Shown one piece after another: positions 49,548 through 59,724 of a stretch of 64,000 bases of DNA (its first letter is position 1; each line of letters opens with the position of its first letter). Origin of the DNA: Pyronema omphalodes (lineage: Eukaryota; Ascomycota; Pezizomycetes; Pezizales; Pyronemataceae); contig JAJJXM010000049.1 of NCBI GenBank assembly GCA_024516155.1, positions 310,001 through 374,000 of the forward strand. Direction: 5' to 3'. The notes beneath the pieces were generated by a model. The model did no database searches, was not told where the DNA came from, and saw only the letters and a list, made by a program, of their open reading frames with translations. The translations under genes and the position numbers were made by a program.

Positions 49548-51728
49548 ATGTCCGCACGAAGAATCACCGCTCACGACGACGGACTCGATGCTCCTATGGG
49601 CGATACCGTCAGCATTACTCGCCCTCGCTCCTGGGAGGAAGTTACTTCTGTTGGAGCGCCTAGGGTCCACCATGGCACTACCCTCCACTTGGGAGAAGTC
49701 CCTGACTGGGTTGTTCTCATGATGGAAAGAATGAGCGCAAATGAGGAAGACATTAAAAGGTTGGTTGAGGCAGTCGGATCTGGGGCTGCCATGAACGAGG
49801 AATTGCAGAGAGTCAAGGGGCTTTACCAGGAAATGGCCCAGGGTATGCAGAAGGCCTATGACACCTTGGCCAAGAAGGGAAACCTGGACCAAGAAGTCAA
49901 CTTACAGACTGTTACCCGCCTCGTTCAGGCCAGCAACGACTTTGCTGGACAAGTTTGGAGGACCATTGGCAATCTTGCCACGGATGCACAAACAAAGGAG
50001 GCAGCTCAGCAGGCAGCTGCAGACAGACTTAACCAGGGCATTGAAACGACAAATGCCATCCTTGAGGCCTTTGCCCAGAGGCAACTCGAAATCAATAAAG
50101 AAATTGAGGAATGGGCAATCGAGAAAAATACACAGGACGCCATTAGGAAGGAGGACGATAAGCAAAGGGATAGGCGCATCGCAGCTCTGTCTAGGGCTGA
50201 AGAGATGCATCAGCAGCGCCTACTGGACTATTATGAACAGAGGGAGGAAGAAAAATTGGAATTGGTAAACAAGGTCATTGACCTTGTTATGTCGAAGATC
50301 CAGAAGAAGGAGCATTTCGATGCTAAGTCTCTAACCGAGGCTATGCATGAGGAGATGACTCCCAGACCACCCTCTCTTGGCAAAGCACCCGAGGTCCCAT
50401 TGCCTCCATCAGTGGCGGGATCTGTTCAAAATGGCGGCAGAAACGGTGGAAGGGGAAGCAAACCACCAGGAGGAGGACTTCCGCCATCACCACCACCACC
50501 ATCTGATCCTACGGACAGCGAGGATTCAGATGACTCATATATTAGAAAGGCTTTGGAAAGGAAGCGCCAGGAGCGCAAAGAAAAGGCTCAACAAAGAAAG
50601 CCTGAAGCAAAGAATGCCACGGAGGCATTCTTGGAATCACTTGTCACGAAATTGCAGCAATCGGGGGTTAACGAGCCGAGGAGACCTAAAATGCCAGAAA
50701 TGAAGGCTCCTCAATATTCTTCCGGGAAGGACAAGAATTTGTTTAGGGCTTGGTGGATGTCTGTTCAAGATTACATTGCGACATACGCCAAGGCGTTTCC
50801 AGATGAGGACGACCAGGTAAAATGGGTTGGGAGCTTGCTTACTCACAAAGCTCTCAGTTGGCACCAGGAACGGCGAAAGTCCATTCAAAGATCAGGACTT
50901 AAGGATACATGGCAAGCTTTCTCAAGCTCTATTGAAACTAGGTTTGAGGATAAGCGAGAAGCACAAAAGGACGTTAAAAGGATTACGGAGCTCCAGTATG
51001 ATGGAGATATTGACGACTACATAACTAAATTGGAAGATCTGAATATGCGTGTGGGAGCAATTGGCCCCATGTATAGGAATGTAATTTGGGAGGCCATGAC
51101 ACCAGCCATTAAAAAAATGGTATATCAACGATTTGGGGGGATCCCAACTGATGATGAAGGAATGATTGATGCAGTTAAGGAAGCTGCTCATGTTGTGGAA
51201 AATTTGGAAGAGGAATTAAAGGGTCATAAGAAAAAGACTTTGGAAGTGCGGGAGGACCGCCATAGGGATAAAGGAAAGAACAAAGAAACTGTGCGCCCCA
51301 AGGAGGTGCAGCACAAGGACAAATTTAAGGATAAAAAAGAGAAAAAGAGTGTTACTGGGAAAAAGGACAAGAAGTCCATTTTTGCGTCAGGGAGGGAAGC
51401 TCTGCAGAATGTTCCTCAGAGCGAAATTGATAAGCATAAGAAGGATAAAGCTGACTGTTGGAGGTGCGGAAGATCTGGACATAAGATGTTCGATTGTTAT
51501 GCAAAAAGGACAGTTGGAGGAACGGAGCTCTCTGGCGAGGGAAAGGTTGCTTCCTCAGGTAAGAGGAAGAGAGATGATGACGATGAAGGAGATAAGGGGC
51601 AGGAGAAGCCCAAAGAAAATAAAAAGACAAAGACCGCAGCAGTGCGGCAGGATGAGGATGACATAATGGCAGATGCTCAGCCCAGGATTTGGGAAATTGA
51701 GCAGAATGATGAGGAGTCGGATTTTTAA
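49548..51728 (+). CDS. gag: Chromovirus B Gag (726 aa)
   Basis: Starts at ATG 49548 (MSARRITAHDDGLDAPMGD); the same frame is open upstream into the LTR, but this ATG is the first after the LTR. Residues about 100-270 are rich in Glu/Gln/Ala and probably helical. A Pro/Gly/Ser linker follows near 290-330. The retrotransposon-gag capsid region is at about 395-560 (YSSGKDKNLFRAWWMSVQDY and WQAFSSSIETRFEDKREA). After a Lys-rich stretch there is one zinc knuckle, CWRCGRSGHKMFDC, near residue 640. The tail is very charged. Known role: forms the virus-like particle and binds RNA. The stop at 51726-51728 overlaps the pol frame. Confidence 0.9.
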   Translation: MSARRITAHDDGLDAPMGDTVSITRPRSWEEVTSVGAPRVHHGTTLHLGEVPDWVVLMMERMSANEEDIKRLVEAVGSGAAMNEELQRVKGLYQEMAQGMQKAYDTLAKKGNLDQEVNLQTVTRLVQASNDFAGQVWRTIGNLATDAQTKEAAQQAAADRLNQGIETTNAILEAFAQRQLEINKEIEEWAIEKNTQDAIRKEDDKQRDRRIAALSRAEEMHQQRLLDYYEQREEEKLELVNKVIDLVMSKIQKKEHFDAKSLTEAMHEEMTPRPPSLGKAPEVPLPPSVAGSVQNGGRNGGRGSKPPGGGLPPSPPPPSDPTDSEDSDDSYIRKALERKRQERKEKAQQRKPEAKNATEAFLESLVTKLQQSGVNEPRRPKMPEMKAPQYSSGKDKNLFRAWWMSVQDYIATYAKAFPDEDDQVKWVGSLLTHKALSWHQERRKSIQRSGLKDTWQAFSSSIETRFEDKREAQKDVKRITELQYDGDIDDYITKLEDLNMRVGAIGPMYRNVIWEAMTPAIKKMVYQRFGGIPTDDEGMIDAVKEAAHVVENLEEELKGHKKKTLEVREDRHRDKGKNKETVRPKEVQHKDKFKDKKEKKSVTGKKDKKSIFASGREALQNVPQSEIDKHKKDKADCWRCGRSGHKMFDCYAKRTVGGTELSGEGKVASSGKRKRDDDDEGDKGQEKPKENKKTKTAAVRQDEDDIMADAQPRIWEIEQNDEESDF
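51713..51728 (+). promoter_or_regulatory. Gag-pol overlap with candidate -1 frameshift site
   Basis: The pol frame is the -1 frame relative to gag. It is closed by TGA at 51710-51712 and the gag stop is 51726-51728, so any -1 shift must happen within these 16 bases. They contain gat ttt taa: a Phe-tRNA in the P site can slip back one base on the T run and read tta aga instead of the stop. This explains how pol is made (inference). Confidence 0.5.
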
Positions 51729-52785
51729 GATCCTCTAGGGTTGCGTCACCTGAGGAGGAGGAATGTATATCTGACGCAGGAAAAATAATTTGTTCAGGGA
51801 CAAAAAGGAAAATATCGGACAGCTTGGAGTCGACCAAGACAAAATCTCGACGAACCGACAAAGGAACCTCTTCCAAAGGAACAAAAATGGAAGCTGTGGT
51901 TCCACCCCATCATGGAAACAGGCCAATAATCAACATGGTGTTGAATTGGTCAAAGAATAAATTCAGAACGGTGCGAGTCCTTCTTGATACAGGCTCCACC
52001 TCAGCACTACTGGACAAAGGTTTTGTCCATACTTACAAAATCCCTACTGTGAAGAGAGACAAGCCTCTTCAAATCCGCAACTTCAATAATGAGGTAGTTG
52101 CTGGAGCTGGAGAATTCTTTACGGTACCTTTTATGCTGCAACACAAACAACATTATGCAGCAGAATCCTTCGAAGTCGCCCCTCTTGATAGCGACTGCGA
52201 TGTCATCTTACCCTACTGGTGGATGGCAAAACACCAACCTTGCAACATGTGGGGAGAAACCAATAACATCTCCTTCACAACACAACGTTGCATTGAACAT
52301 TGTACTAAGGCTCAGGCCAGTACATTTTCACTCAAGGTCGACCGCCGCGTACTCGACCATCCTGAGGCCTCAGTTATAGGCCATATTTCAGCTGTTGCCA
52401 CTAAGGAGGAATTATCAGAGGCACTTCAACAAGTCCCTGAGAAATTCCGTAAGTGGATCAACATCATGACCAAGGAAGCAGCAGACAAGCTTCCAGAACA
52501 CAAGCCTTACGACCACGCCATAGACTTGAAGGAAGGAGAGACTCCTCCTTGGGGACCAGTCTATGCGCTCAATGAAGTCGAGCTGGAAACTTTGAGAGAA
52601 TGGCTAAAAGAGATGCTAAGGACAGGCAAGATTCGACCATCTAAATCCCCTGCCGCAGCACCAATTCTCTTTGTGCCAAAACCCCATGCGCGAGGTTTAC
52701 GGCTTTGTGTGGATTATAGGGGGATCAACAAAATAACAATAGCAAACCGCTACCCCCTCCCTCTTATGTCTGAATTACAAGACAG
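51725..52785 (+). pseudogene. pol: Chromovirus B pol, first part: protease and start of RT, cut by LINE-2
   Basis: In the -1 frame after the gag stop: a linker, then RVLLDTGSTSALLDKGF, the aspartic protease active site (DTGS near 51986), then the RT start with YALNEVELETLREWLKEM, FVPKPHARGLRLCVDYRG and YPLPLMSELQD. The frame is interrupted at 52785 by LINE-2 and resumes at 59725. Splicing the two halves in thought restores the frame exactly, the codon for Arg being split ag/a. Confidence 0.9.
52774..52785 (+). repeat. Target-site duplication, left copy
   Basis: attacaagacag, identical to 59713-59724. Left flank of LINE-2 in chromovirus pol. Confidence 0.95.
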
Positions 52786-53624
52786 ATTTTATTTATTTAT
52801 TTATTTATTTCCTCATACTCGCATGCAACCGTAGGGTTATGGCGGAGGCTACTCTTTGTAATGTACATATTTGAGTTTCCAGATGTTACTCCGGTTGCTC
52901 ACTGGGATGCGCCCCAGAGCGGTCTTTGGTGGCAGGGTCGTAGTATCCCTGATGTTCCCTCTGTGGTATAATCCTTCTCGCGTCGTCGGTTCCAAGAGCC
53001 CTGTTCGCTCGGGGGCCACCTCGCCGGGTTGTTCCCCCCTGTCCTCCTCCCTTCCCCTCCCATTTTTTAACTGTTTTCCCGCCTTTGTTTCCTCCGCGTA
53101 TACAAAAGTGCCAAAAACAAACAACAGACAAACAGACAAACAAGCTCGAAAGTAAAAACATAAAAACATAAACGAGTGTGACGTCTCCTTCGCCTTTCCC
53201 TCTCACCTCTCTTCCTTCCCCGTGCTCCATCCTCCCTCCGTCCATCCCCGTACCCCCTCCTCTGACTCCTCTTCGTCCCCGTTCTTCTCCTTTTCTGTCC
53301 TTCCGCGTCACCACCTCTCACTCGCGTTCCTCTTCGCTCTTCTCTCCTCCGCGGTCCCCGTCTCCTTTTCTCTCTCCTCCTTTTCCCCACTGTCTCCTAT
53401 CGTTCCTCCCTCTCTCCGGCCCCTTCTCTCTTCCCTCCTTTCCCCTCTGTCTCCCGCCCTCCCGTCCCCTCTTCTCCCTTTTCCTCTGGGCCTTCGCGCC
53501 TCTCCCTTCTTCTCACTACTCCTGCTCGGTCTTCCCCTCCCCTTATCGCCTCCTGCGCTCATCGTTCCCCCTTTTTTTATTTTTTTTATTTTTATTATTT
53601 TTTTTTTTTTTTTTTTTTTTTTTA
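52786..53624 (-). other. LINE-2 3' UTR and tail
   Basis: On plus it is strongly pyrimidine-rich (about 53180-53580), so purine-rich in the RNA. A T-rich block at 53572-53622 on plus forms an internal A-rich tract directly after the ORF2 stop. The last 60 bases (gttatggcggagg motif) match the LINE-1 3' end. Frames in this stretch are low-complexity artefacts. Confidence 0.75.
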
Positions 53625-56600
53625 TTAGGTTGGGGTATGCTCGTCATCCTCGTCCAGCAACGTTCCCCAGCCTGTGGTCAATGAAGTGGGGGTGTCTCCT
53701 ACAGCGGGGTTGCGACTTAACTTAGAATGTGCCCATTCGGCGGTCGCGATTTTCGTCGCTGAGATCATGGCGGAGAGGGCTTTGGTTCCTGGTTCGGTGT
53801 GTAAAATCGTTTGTATTGTGAGGCGGCGGTGTCGGGGGAGTTTCAGTGTTCGTCGGAGGGTATCCCTTTGGTCCTGGTACTGTGGGCACGCGAGTAAGAG
53901 GTGCTTGGGGGTTTGGGGGGGGTGAAGGGGGCATGTGCAAGATCGGGTGGGGTATTGGGCAGTGGGGGGATGTGCGAGGCAGTCGAGGAAGTATCCGTGT
54001 CCGGTTCGTAGTCCGAGGATGGCCGTAGATGTTTTTCGGGGGAGGGTGGTGTATGCGGTGTCGAGTTTCCGCTTGTGTGGGGCGCTGTAGGTTTTCGGTT
54101 TCGGGGCAGATGTGTACCACTCCGTCCAGTCAGTGACGAATTGGTTGTGCACCTGACGGCGTAGCCACGAGAGGGAGGTAGGGAGGGTCGTTGTTGGTGG
54201 GGTTCTCGCCGCCAGTTTGGCCAGGCGGTCTGCTTCGTCGTTTCCGGGGATGTCTGTGTGGCCGGGGACCCAATGAATGGTCACCTGAGCATCGAGGGCG
54301 TTGAGTTTCAGGGCGACGTCTTTGATTGCGTATGCCAGTTCTTGTCCTGGACCGCTTGATAGGCGGGAGGAGCGGAGGATTGCAGACTGGTTGTCGGTGA
54401 AGATGTGGATGGAGCGGTGGGGTAGGTGGTGGAGGCGTATGTACTTGTGGCAGGTTTCTACGCATTCGAGGATGGCTCGTAGCTCAGCGTCGAACACCTC
54501 GGAGGTGGGCCCCATGGGTACGATGGCTCGGATTTCTCGCGGTAGTCCTTGGGGGATGTAGTAACCGGCTCCGGTGTTGCTTTCAAGTTGAGATCCGTCG
54601 GTGTAGGCAATGACGTTATGTTCGTTGTTCCGGAGGTTCCGGAGGAGGGTGATGTGTTCGATGGCGGCGTCATCCTTTGGGGACGGGCTTATGTCGATGG
54701 TGATGGGGTGGGGGTCCCATGGGGATGACGTGGGGTGTGCCGTGTCTTCAACGGTTGAGGTGGGGGAGATCCAGGCGGCTAGGGAGGAGAGGTGGTTTAC
54801 TAGCCGGGAGGGCGGGCGTGTCGGGGTTTGCCAGGTGTGGTCGTATTCGTGTGTCGTGCGTATGGTGGTGGCGAAGTGGTTGGGGATGGGGAAGGAGGAG
54901 GGGCAGCGTTTGGTAACGGGGTGTGAGGGGGGGAGGGTGAGGAGGCGGAGGGTGTACTTCCTTCTCTTGTGATTTAAGCGCACCAGGACCGGGGGGATTG
55001 CGGCTTCGTTGTGTAGGGCGATAATGGGTGTTGATCGCAAGGCGTTTAGGATTCGTCGGAGGGCTATGTTTTGTTGGGTTTGTAGTTTGCGGGCCAGGGT
55101 CTTTTGTCCGGTCCACCAGATCTCAGCTCCGAAGTCGGACCTAGAAGTGACACATGCTATGTAGAGTGAGCGGGTAGCTGAAGGAGACAGACCTGTTTCA
55201 TGACGCACGAGGCTGCAGAGGGCGTTGAGGGATCTGGAGGCGGCGGTTAGTTTGTTTTTTACATGATGGGAGAAATTCAGTTTGCGGTCGAAAAATATGC
55301 CTATCCACCGGACAACGTCTTTCGGTCCTCCTTGGGTTCCAGGTGCGACGATCGTGCCGTTGGGGAGTGTGACTTTTACGGGGTCGTCGTGGGTGTCTTT
55401 GCGGGATCGGTGGAAGTGGAGCAATTCTGATTTGGAATCGTCAAAGGCCACTGCGTTTTCTTGGGCCCATGTGAATGCGGTGCGGGCGACTTTCTTGAGG
55501 ACTCTAGCGTTTCCTTCTCTTGTGTGGCCGTGGGCAACTAATGCAACATCATCGATGTAGCTCGGGGCCCATACGGTGGGGTGTGTTGAGGTCAGGGTGT
55601 CGAAGAGTGGGCGGAGGTAGAGGAGGAATAGTATAGGGGACGCCGGGGAGCCTTGGGGGATGCCTGTTGTGATGGGGCGTTGTACGTCGGTGTTGCCGTC
55701 GAAGGAGAGGGCGGTGGTGCGGTCGGTTAAGAAAGATGTGCCCCATGAGGTTACTTGTTCTGGGCATCCAAGGTTGCGCATTGTGTGGAGGAGGCGGGCA
55801 GCGGAGACATTGTCGAAGGCTCCGCGAACGTCCAAAAAGAGGGCTGACGTCACCAGTTTGAGCTTATCGTTGGTTTCGATGTCATGTGTTAGTGCCATGG
55901 CGGCGTCGATAGCCGAGCGTTTCGGGCGTCCGCCTATTTGGTCAGTGTGTAGCAGGTCATGGGATTCCGCCATCTGTCCTAGACGTGTTGCCATCAATTT
56001 TTCTAAGATTTTACCCAAGCAGTTTAGCAGAGCTATGGGTCGGTATGCCTTGACTGAGCTGTAGTCCGGTTTGTTCGGTTTTGGTATCACCACAGTCGTT
56101 GCTTCCCGCCAGGCCTTAGGGTGGTAGCCTACCTTACCGAGGGTGGCGTAGAGCAGGTTGATTTGGTCGGGTATAGCTTCATATGTTTTGCGGAGGCATG
56201 CGAATGTTATGCCGTCAGGCCCTGGGGCTTTCTTGGGGGAGGAGGAGAAGATAGCGTGGGAGATCTCCGCGGGGGTAAATGTTTCCCATGGGATTTGGGG
56301 TCTCGAGGGGGTGTTTCTGGTGGGGGGTGAGGGGGGGGGGGGGAGGGAAGAGCGCTTGGAAGGCTTCTGTTTTGCTCTGGAAGTCTGTGCATAGGCGGTC
56401 CACACCGTTCACTGTCATTTTTATGGGGGGCGTGAGTTGGGCTTTGCGGGGGTTAGTGTACTTGAAAGCCGCCCAGACGTCTGCGCCTTCTGCTTGTGCA
56501 AGGTATGCTTTCCATAGATTATCCTTCGCATGTCTTATTCGTCTGAAGTGTGTGTTGCGGAGGGACTTGAAGTCCTCATGATGTTCGGGCAGGCGGGTTC

Positions 56601-57616
56601 GCTTCCAACGGCGGCGAGCCTGGGACATCGCCCGGCGTGTGTCTTCGAGTTCCGCGGTCCACCACCTCTTCGATCGTGGGGTTGGCGTCATGGGAGGTGT
56701 TGACTGCTCGACAGCTTGTAGTATGTGTTGTCTGAGCGTTTGTGCCCATTCGTCTAGGTTTTCGTGGGTGGGGTTTTGGCTGAGGTACGTCCACCGGGGT
56801 TTGTTGGTGGTGGACAGGCGGAGCAGGGTGCTGGCGAATGTTTCCCAGTCCGTTTTTTTCCAGTTAAGACGTTTCTTGGTTGGGGCCTGTTCTATGTCGG
56901 GGTGGAGGGATTCGATCTGGAAGCGTATGACTTCGTGATCTGACCCCGTGGCATTATCCTCGTCTATAGCCCAGTTTGTGACCTCCCGGGCTACCGCTGG
57001 AGCGGCGAGCGTAAGGTCGAGGACGGAGGAGCCTGTGCCTGTGCGGTAGTGATAAGTGGGCACGTCTGGGACGTTCACCAGGTGCCAGCCGTGGTCTTCT
57101 ATTAGTGTGACGAGTTCATCGGCCCGGGCTTGGTGCCTCACTCCTGAATTCCATAAGGGGTGGTGTGCGTTTAGGTCCCCAGTGATAATGCATCTGGGTG
57201 GGAGGGGGAGGGGGGGCGAGAGTACGGGGGATAGTGTGGAGTTGTGTTGTGGGATCGTACTCGTTGTAGATGTTTAGAATGAATAGGGAAGGGATGAGGT
57301 CAGTCTGAACCTCGAGGACTTGAAGGTCTGGGTCTCCGCTGACATCCGGTCGTGGAGTGACGCGGATGTGAGGGTTGAGGCGGGAGACGTAGGCGGCGGT
57401 CCTTATTACTGGACGATTGCCAATGGGGGGGAGAATGAGGGTGAAGTCGGGGTGAGTGGTAGCGTACCGGGGGTCTTTTATCTGGGCTTCTTGTACCAGA
57501 ATTATGTCTGCGGTTTTCCCTGCCGTGTTTAGGAGGGTGTTTAGGGCGGTGGTGCTGCGGTTTGTGTTGTGGGACACAATGCGGAGGGTCGCCGCTGTAT
57601 ATGCGTAATTATGCAT
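53625..57616 (-). pseudogene. LINE-2 ORF2: endonuclease, reverse transcriptase, RNase H (two frameshifts)
   Basis: Starts MHNYAYTAATLRIVSHNTNR at 57616, an APE-type endonuclease: ADIILVQEAQI, GDLNAHHPLWNSG (about 57150-57180) and SDHEVIRFQ. The frame shifts in the G/A run at 57200-57216 (between endonuclease motifs) and again in the G run at 56332-56343 before the RT. RT: KKAPGPDGI, VIPKPNKPD, AYRPIALLNCLGKILEK, FLDVRGAFDNV, GIPQGSPASPILFLLYL and YIDDVALV (about 55535-55560). RNase H: IAYTDGSQL, TSEVFDAELRAIL, IFTDNQSAI and WVPGHTDIPGNDEADRLA. C/H motif CTCPLHPPQTPKHLLLACP. Stop at 53625. Known: nicks the target and copies its own RNA there. All catalytic motifs survive, so the copy is either recent or a victim of homopolymer sequencing errors. 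Confidence 0.9.
57609..57616 (-). promoter_or_regulatory. ORF1-stop / ORF2-start overlap in LINE-2
   Basis: On the coding strand ATGCATAA holds the ORF2 start ATG and the ORF1 stop TAA within eight bases, in different frames. This arrangement suits termination-reinitiation, as proposed for other LINEs with overlapping stop-start codons. Confidence 0.7.
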
Positions 57617-59418
57617 CAGCGGTCATGTTGGTGTCGTCGGTGGGGTTGGCGTCAGGTGAGAGGGGGGCGGTGCGGGCTCTTTGCCATGCTTCGTGGACGA
57701 TGGCTTGTCTGATCGGGCATCGGGTGCTGTAGGCGGGGTGCGAGGATTCGGGGTTTCCTGCTTCCTTGCAGTTCGTGCATCTGTATACGGTGTGGATACA
57801 GCTTCGACCACGTTTAGAAGGGCAGTCTACACAGGTGTGGTTGTCAGTGGAGTGTGCGCCTGCACACATCGCGCAGGTTGGGCCGCCAGTGGAGTGGCAT
57901 GTGGCGTGGTGGTGACCATATTTAAGGCACTTGCGACAGAGGTCGGTGGATCGGGAGGTGTGAAATTCGGTCACTCTTTTGTGTTCGTATAATACCACAA
58001 TTTTCGACCGTTTCAGGGATTGGTAGTCGTCTGCGGATTGTACTGCCACCATCACGCTGGATGCGGTCTTACCTTCTCTCTTGTCGGGGTGCGAGATGTA
58101 TCGTGGTCTCTGGGCTAGTTTCACAGGGTGGTTACGTTCGATCTCTTGCTGGAGGAGTTCCATGCCCTCAGTGGTGTCTGGGAAGACGTCCATCGGGATA
58201 CCGTGCACCGCAAGTTTGTACCACTTTTCATTCAGTTTAGGGGGCAGGAGGGAGGCGTGAACGGAGCGGGCTGCTTCGTGGATGATGGGGAGGTGGGGGA
58301 GGAGGTCATTGATTGGGGTGGCGGGGGATGGGGTGAGGAGGAGGTTGCCAGTCATGTTTTTTCTCACCGTCAGGATGGAGATGTTGTCGGGTACTTTTGC
58401 GCGGCGCAGCGCGTCGTTTACCTTCATACCGATCATGATCTTGGCGTTGTCACTGAGAGTGTGAGGGTCTGGGCAGGGGATGATGATGTTCTGTGGGCGA
58501 GGTGGGGCGGGTCTGTTGGCGGGGGTCTTTTTCGTGTTGGCAGTGGTTGGTTTGGGGCGTGCGGGGGTGGGTTGGGCGTTGGGGAAGAGTTCGCGGGGGG
58601 AGTTCCCGTTCCAGATCGTCGCGGGGTCGGCTTGCTGCGGCGGGGAGGGCACGGGGAGGTTGTGTTTGGCGAGTTCTGCCTCAGCAGCGAGGCAGCGTTG
58701 CTTCCAGTAGTCCTTTGAGTCGTCGGCGGGGGCAGTGAGGGCATTTTCGGGGGAGGGGGCGGAGGTCGAGGGGACGTATTCGGGGCAGAGAATGGGGGCG
58801 ATTCGTTTGAGCATGTTGTTTGTGTCACGGGTCATCGTTCTGTCGCGGTCGAGGATTTGGTAGAGTTTCGTGATGCGGTCGTTCGTGATTTTGTCATTGT
58901 GGCGGGCGAGGTCGGCGTAGGTGGCGAGGGCGCTCAGGACGCGGTTGGAGTCGTTGTCGGCTTTGGGGTTATTGTCGGCGGGGGGGGGTGGCGTTGTCGG
59001 GGGCGGTCGTAACGGGGACGCTGTTCAGAACATTCTTGATGCTGCGTCGGTAATTGTCGTGGTCGGCGTTGGTGGGGTGGGAGTGCGCTGTGGATGTTGC
59101 GTGGCGTTTTTGGGGGAGAAACGGGTCGTCTTGCTTTTGGGTGATTGGGTCGGAGCGGAAGATTCGTTGGGTTGCTGGGGAGGTGACGGCGGGGGCAGCA
59201 TTGCGGGGGGTGGGGGACGGGGTGCGGTCGCGTGCGTTGTCGTAGGAGGACGCGTCGTCGCTATCGCTGACGTCATCGTCATCAAGGTGCATCTCGTCGT
59301 GGTGTACCTGCATGAGATGAGGCTCTGCGCTAGCGTGGCGGCTCAGCGCGAGGTCGCGTATGGGGGGTTTGTCGGGGGGGAGCGGGTGTTTCTTCGCCGC
59401 GGAGGTTCGAGGAGCCAT
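57609..59418 (-). pseudogene. LINE-2 ORF1: Gag-like RNA-binding protein with zinc knuckles (one frameshift)
   Basis: Likely start MAPRTSAAKKHPLPPDKP at 59418; a further in-frame N-terminal stretch up to about 59569 is possible if another G run (59496-59507) also hides a frame change. An acidic segment (HLDDDDVSDSDD) and Pro/Thr-rich linkers lead to a frameshift at the G run 58980-58988. Then comes a coiled-coil-like stretch (RVLSALATYADLARHNDK) and the core to 57609. Zinc motifs near the end: CRKCLKYGHHHATC, CAMCAGAHSTDNHTC and a third C-rich pair CTNCKEAG...TRC. Known: LINE ORF1 proteins coat the RNA and chaperone it. The stop overlaps the ORF2 start. Confidence 0.85.
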
Positions 59419-59712
59419 CGGGAGCTCGGGTTGATGAGTATCGGGGGGTATGATGGTGATTCCGGTGGAAAATTGATGATTTGTGTGGTGGTTGTGGGGG
59501 GGGGGGGTGGTTGTCCGTGTCGCTGGCTGCTTCAGGGGCCGTTGAAAACTCTTCTCCACCGTGTAACACGACGAAAAAGAGTGGGCCTGGTCTGAAACCG
59601 CTGCGATAGGGGAATTCGGGTGTGCCGATTAGGATTCCGCTCGAAAATCTAGAGATTTCCGGGTGGTTGTCGAAAAGGCAGGGGGGGGGGTCGATTTTCC
59701 GGTGTGGTTTTT

Positions 59713-59724
59713 ATTACAAGACAG
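59713..59724 (+). repeat. Target-site duplication, right copy
   Basis: attacaagacag, identical to 52774-52785; right flank of LINE-2. Confidence 0.95.

Larger units (their letters stand above)
52786..59712 (-). mobile_element. LINE-2: full-length Tad/I-like non-LTR retrotransposon (6927 bp)
   Basis: Bounded by a perfect 12-base target-site duplication, in minus orientation. 5' leader 59712 to about 59419, ORF1 59418-57609, ORF2 57616-53625, 3' UTR 53624-52786. The 3' tail is not pure poly(A): on plus it reads attttatttatttattt, a TAAA-type tail on the coding strand. The element is G-rich on the plus strand (C-rich coding strand), unlike the gypsy DNA around it. Frames break only at G runs. 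Confidence 0.93.

Noticed and set aside
53178..53725. Plus-strand Ser/Pro/Leu-rich frames of about 168 codons
   Set aside because: Artefacts of the pyrimidine-rich stretch that is the LINE-2 3' UTR read on the wrong strand.
58128..59595. Long Gly/Val-rich plus-strand frames
   Set aside because: Shadows of LINE-2 ORF1, which reads on the minus strand with zinc knuckles; GC-rich DNA gives long antisense frames.
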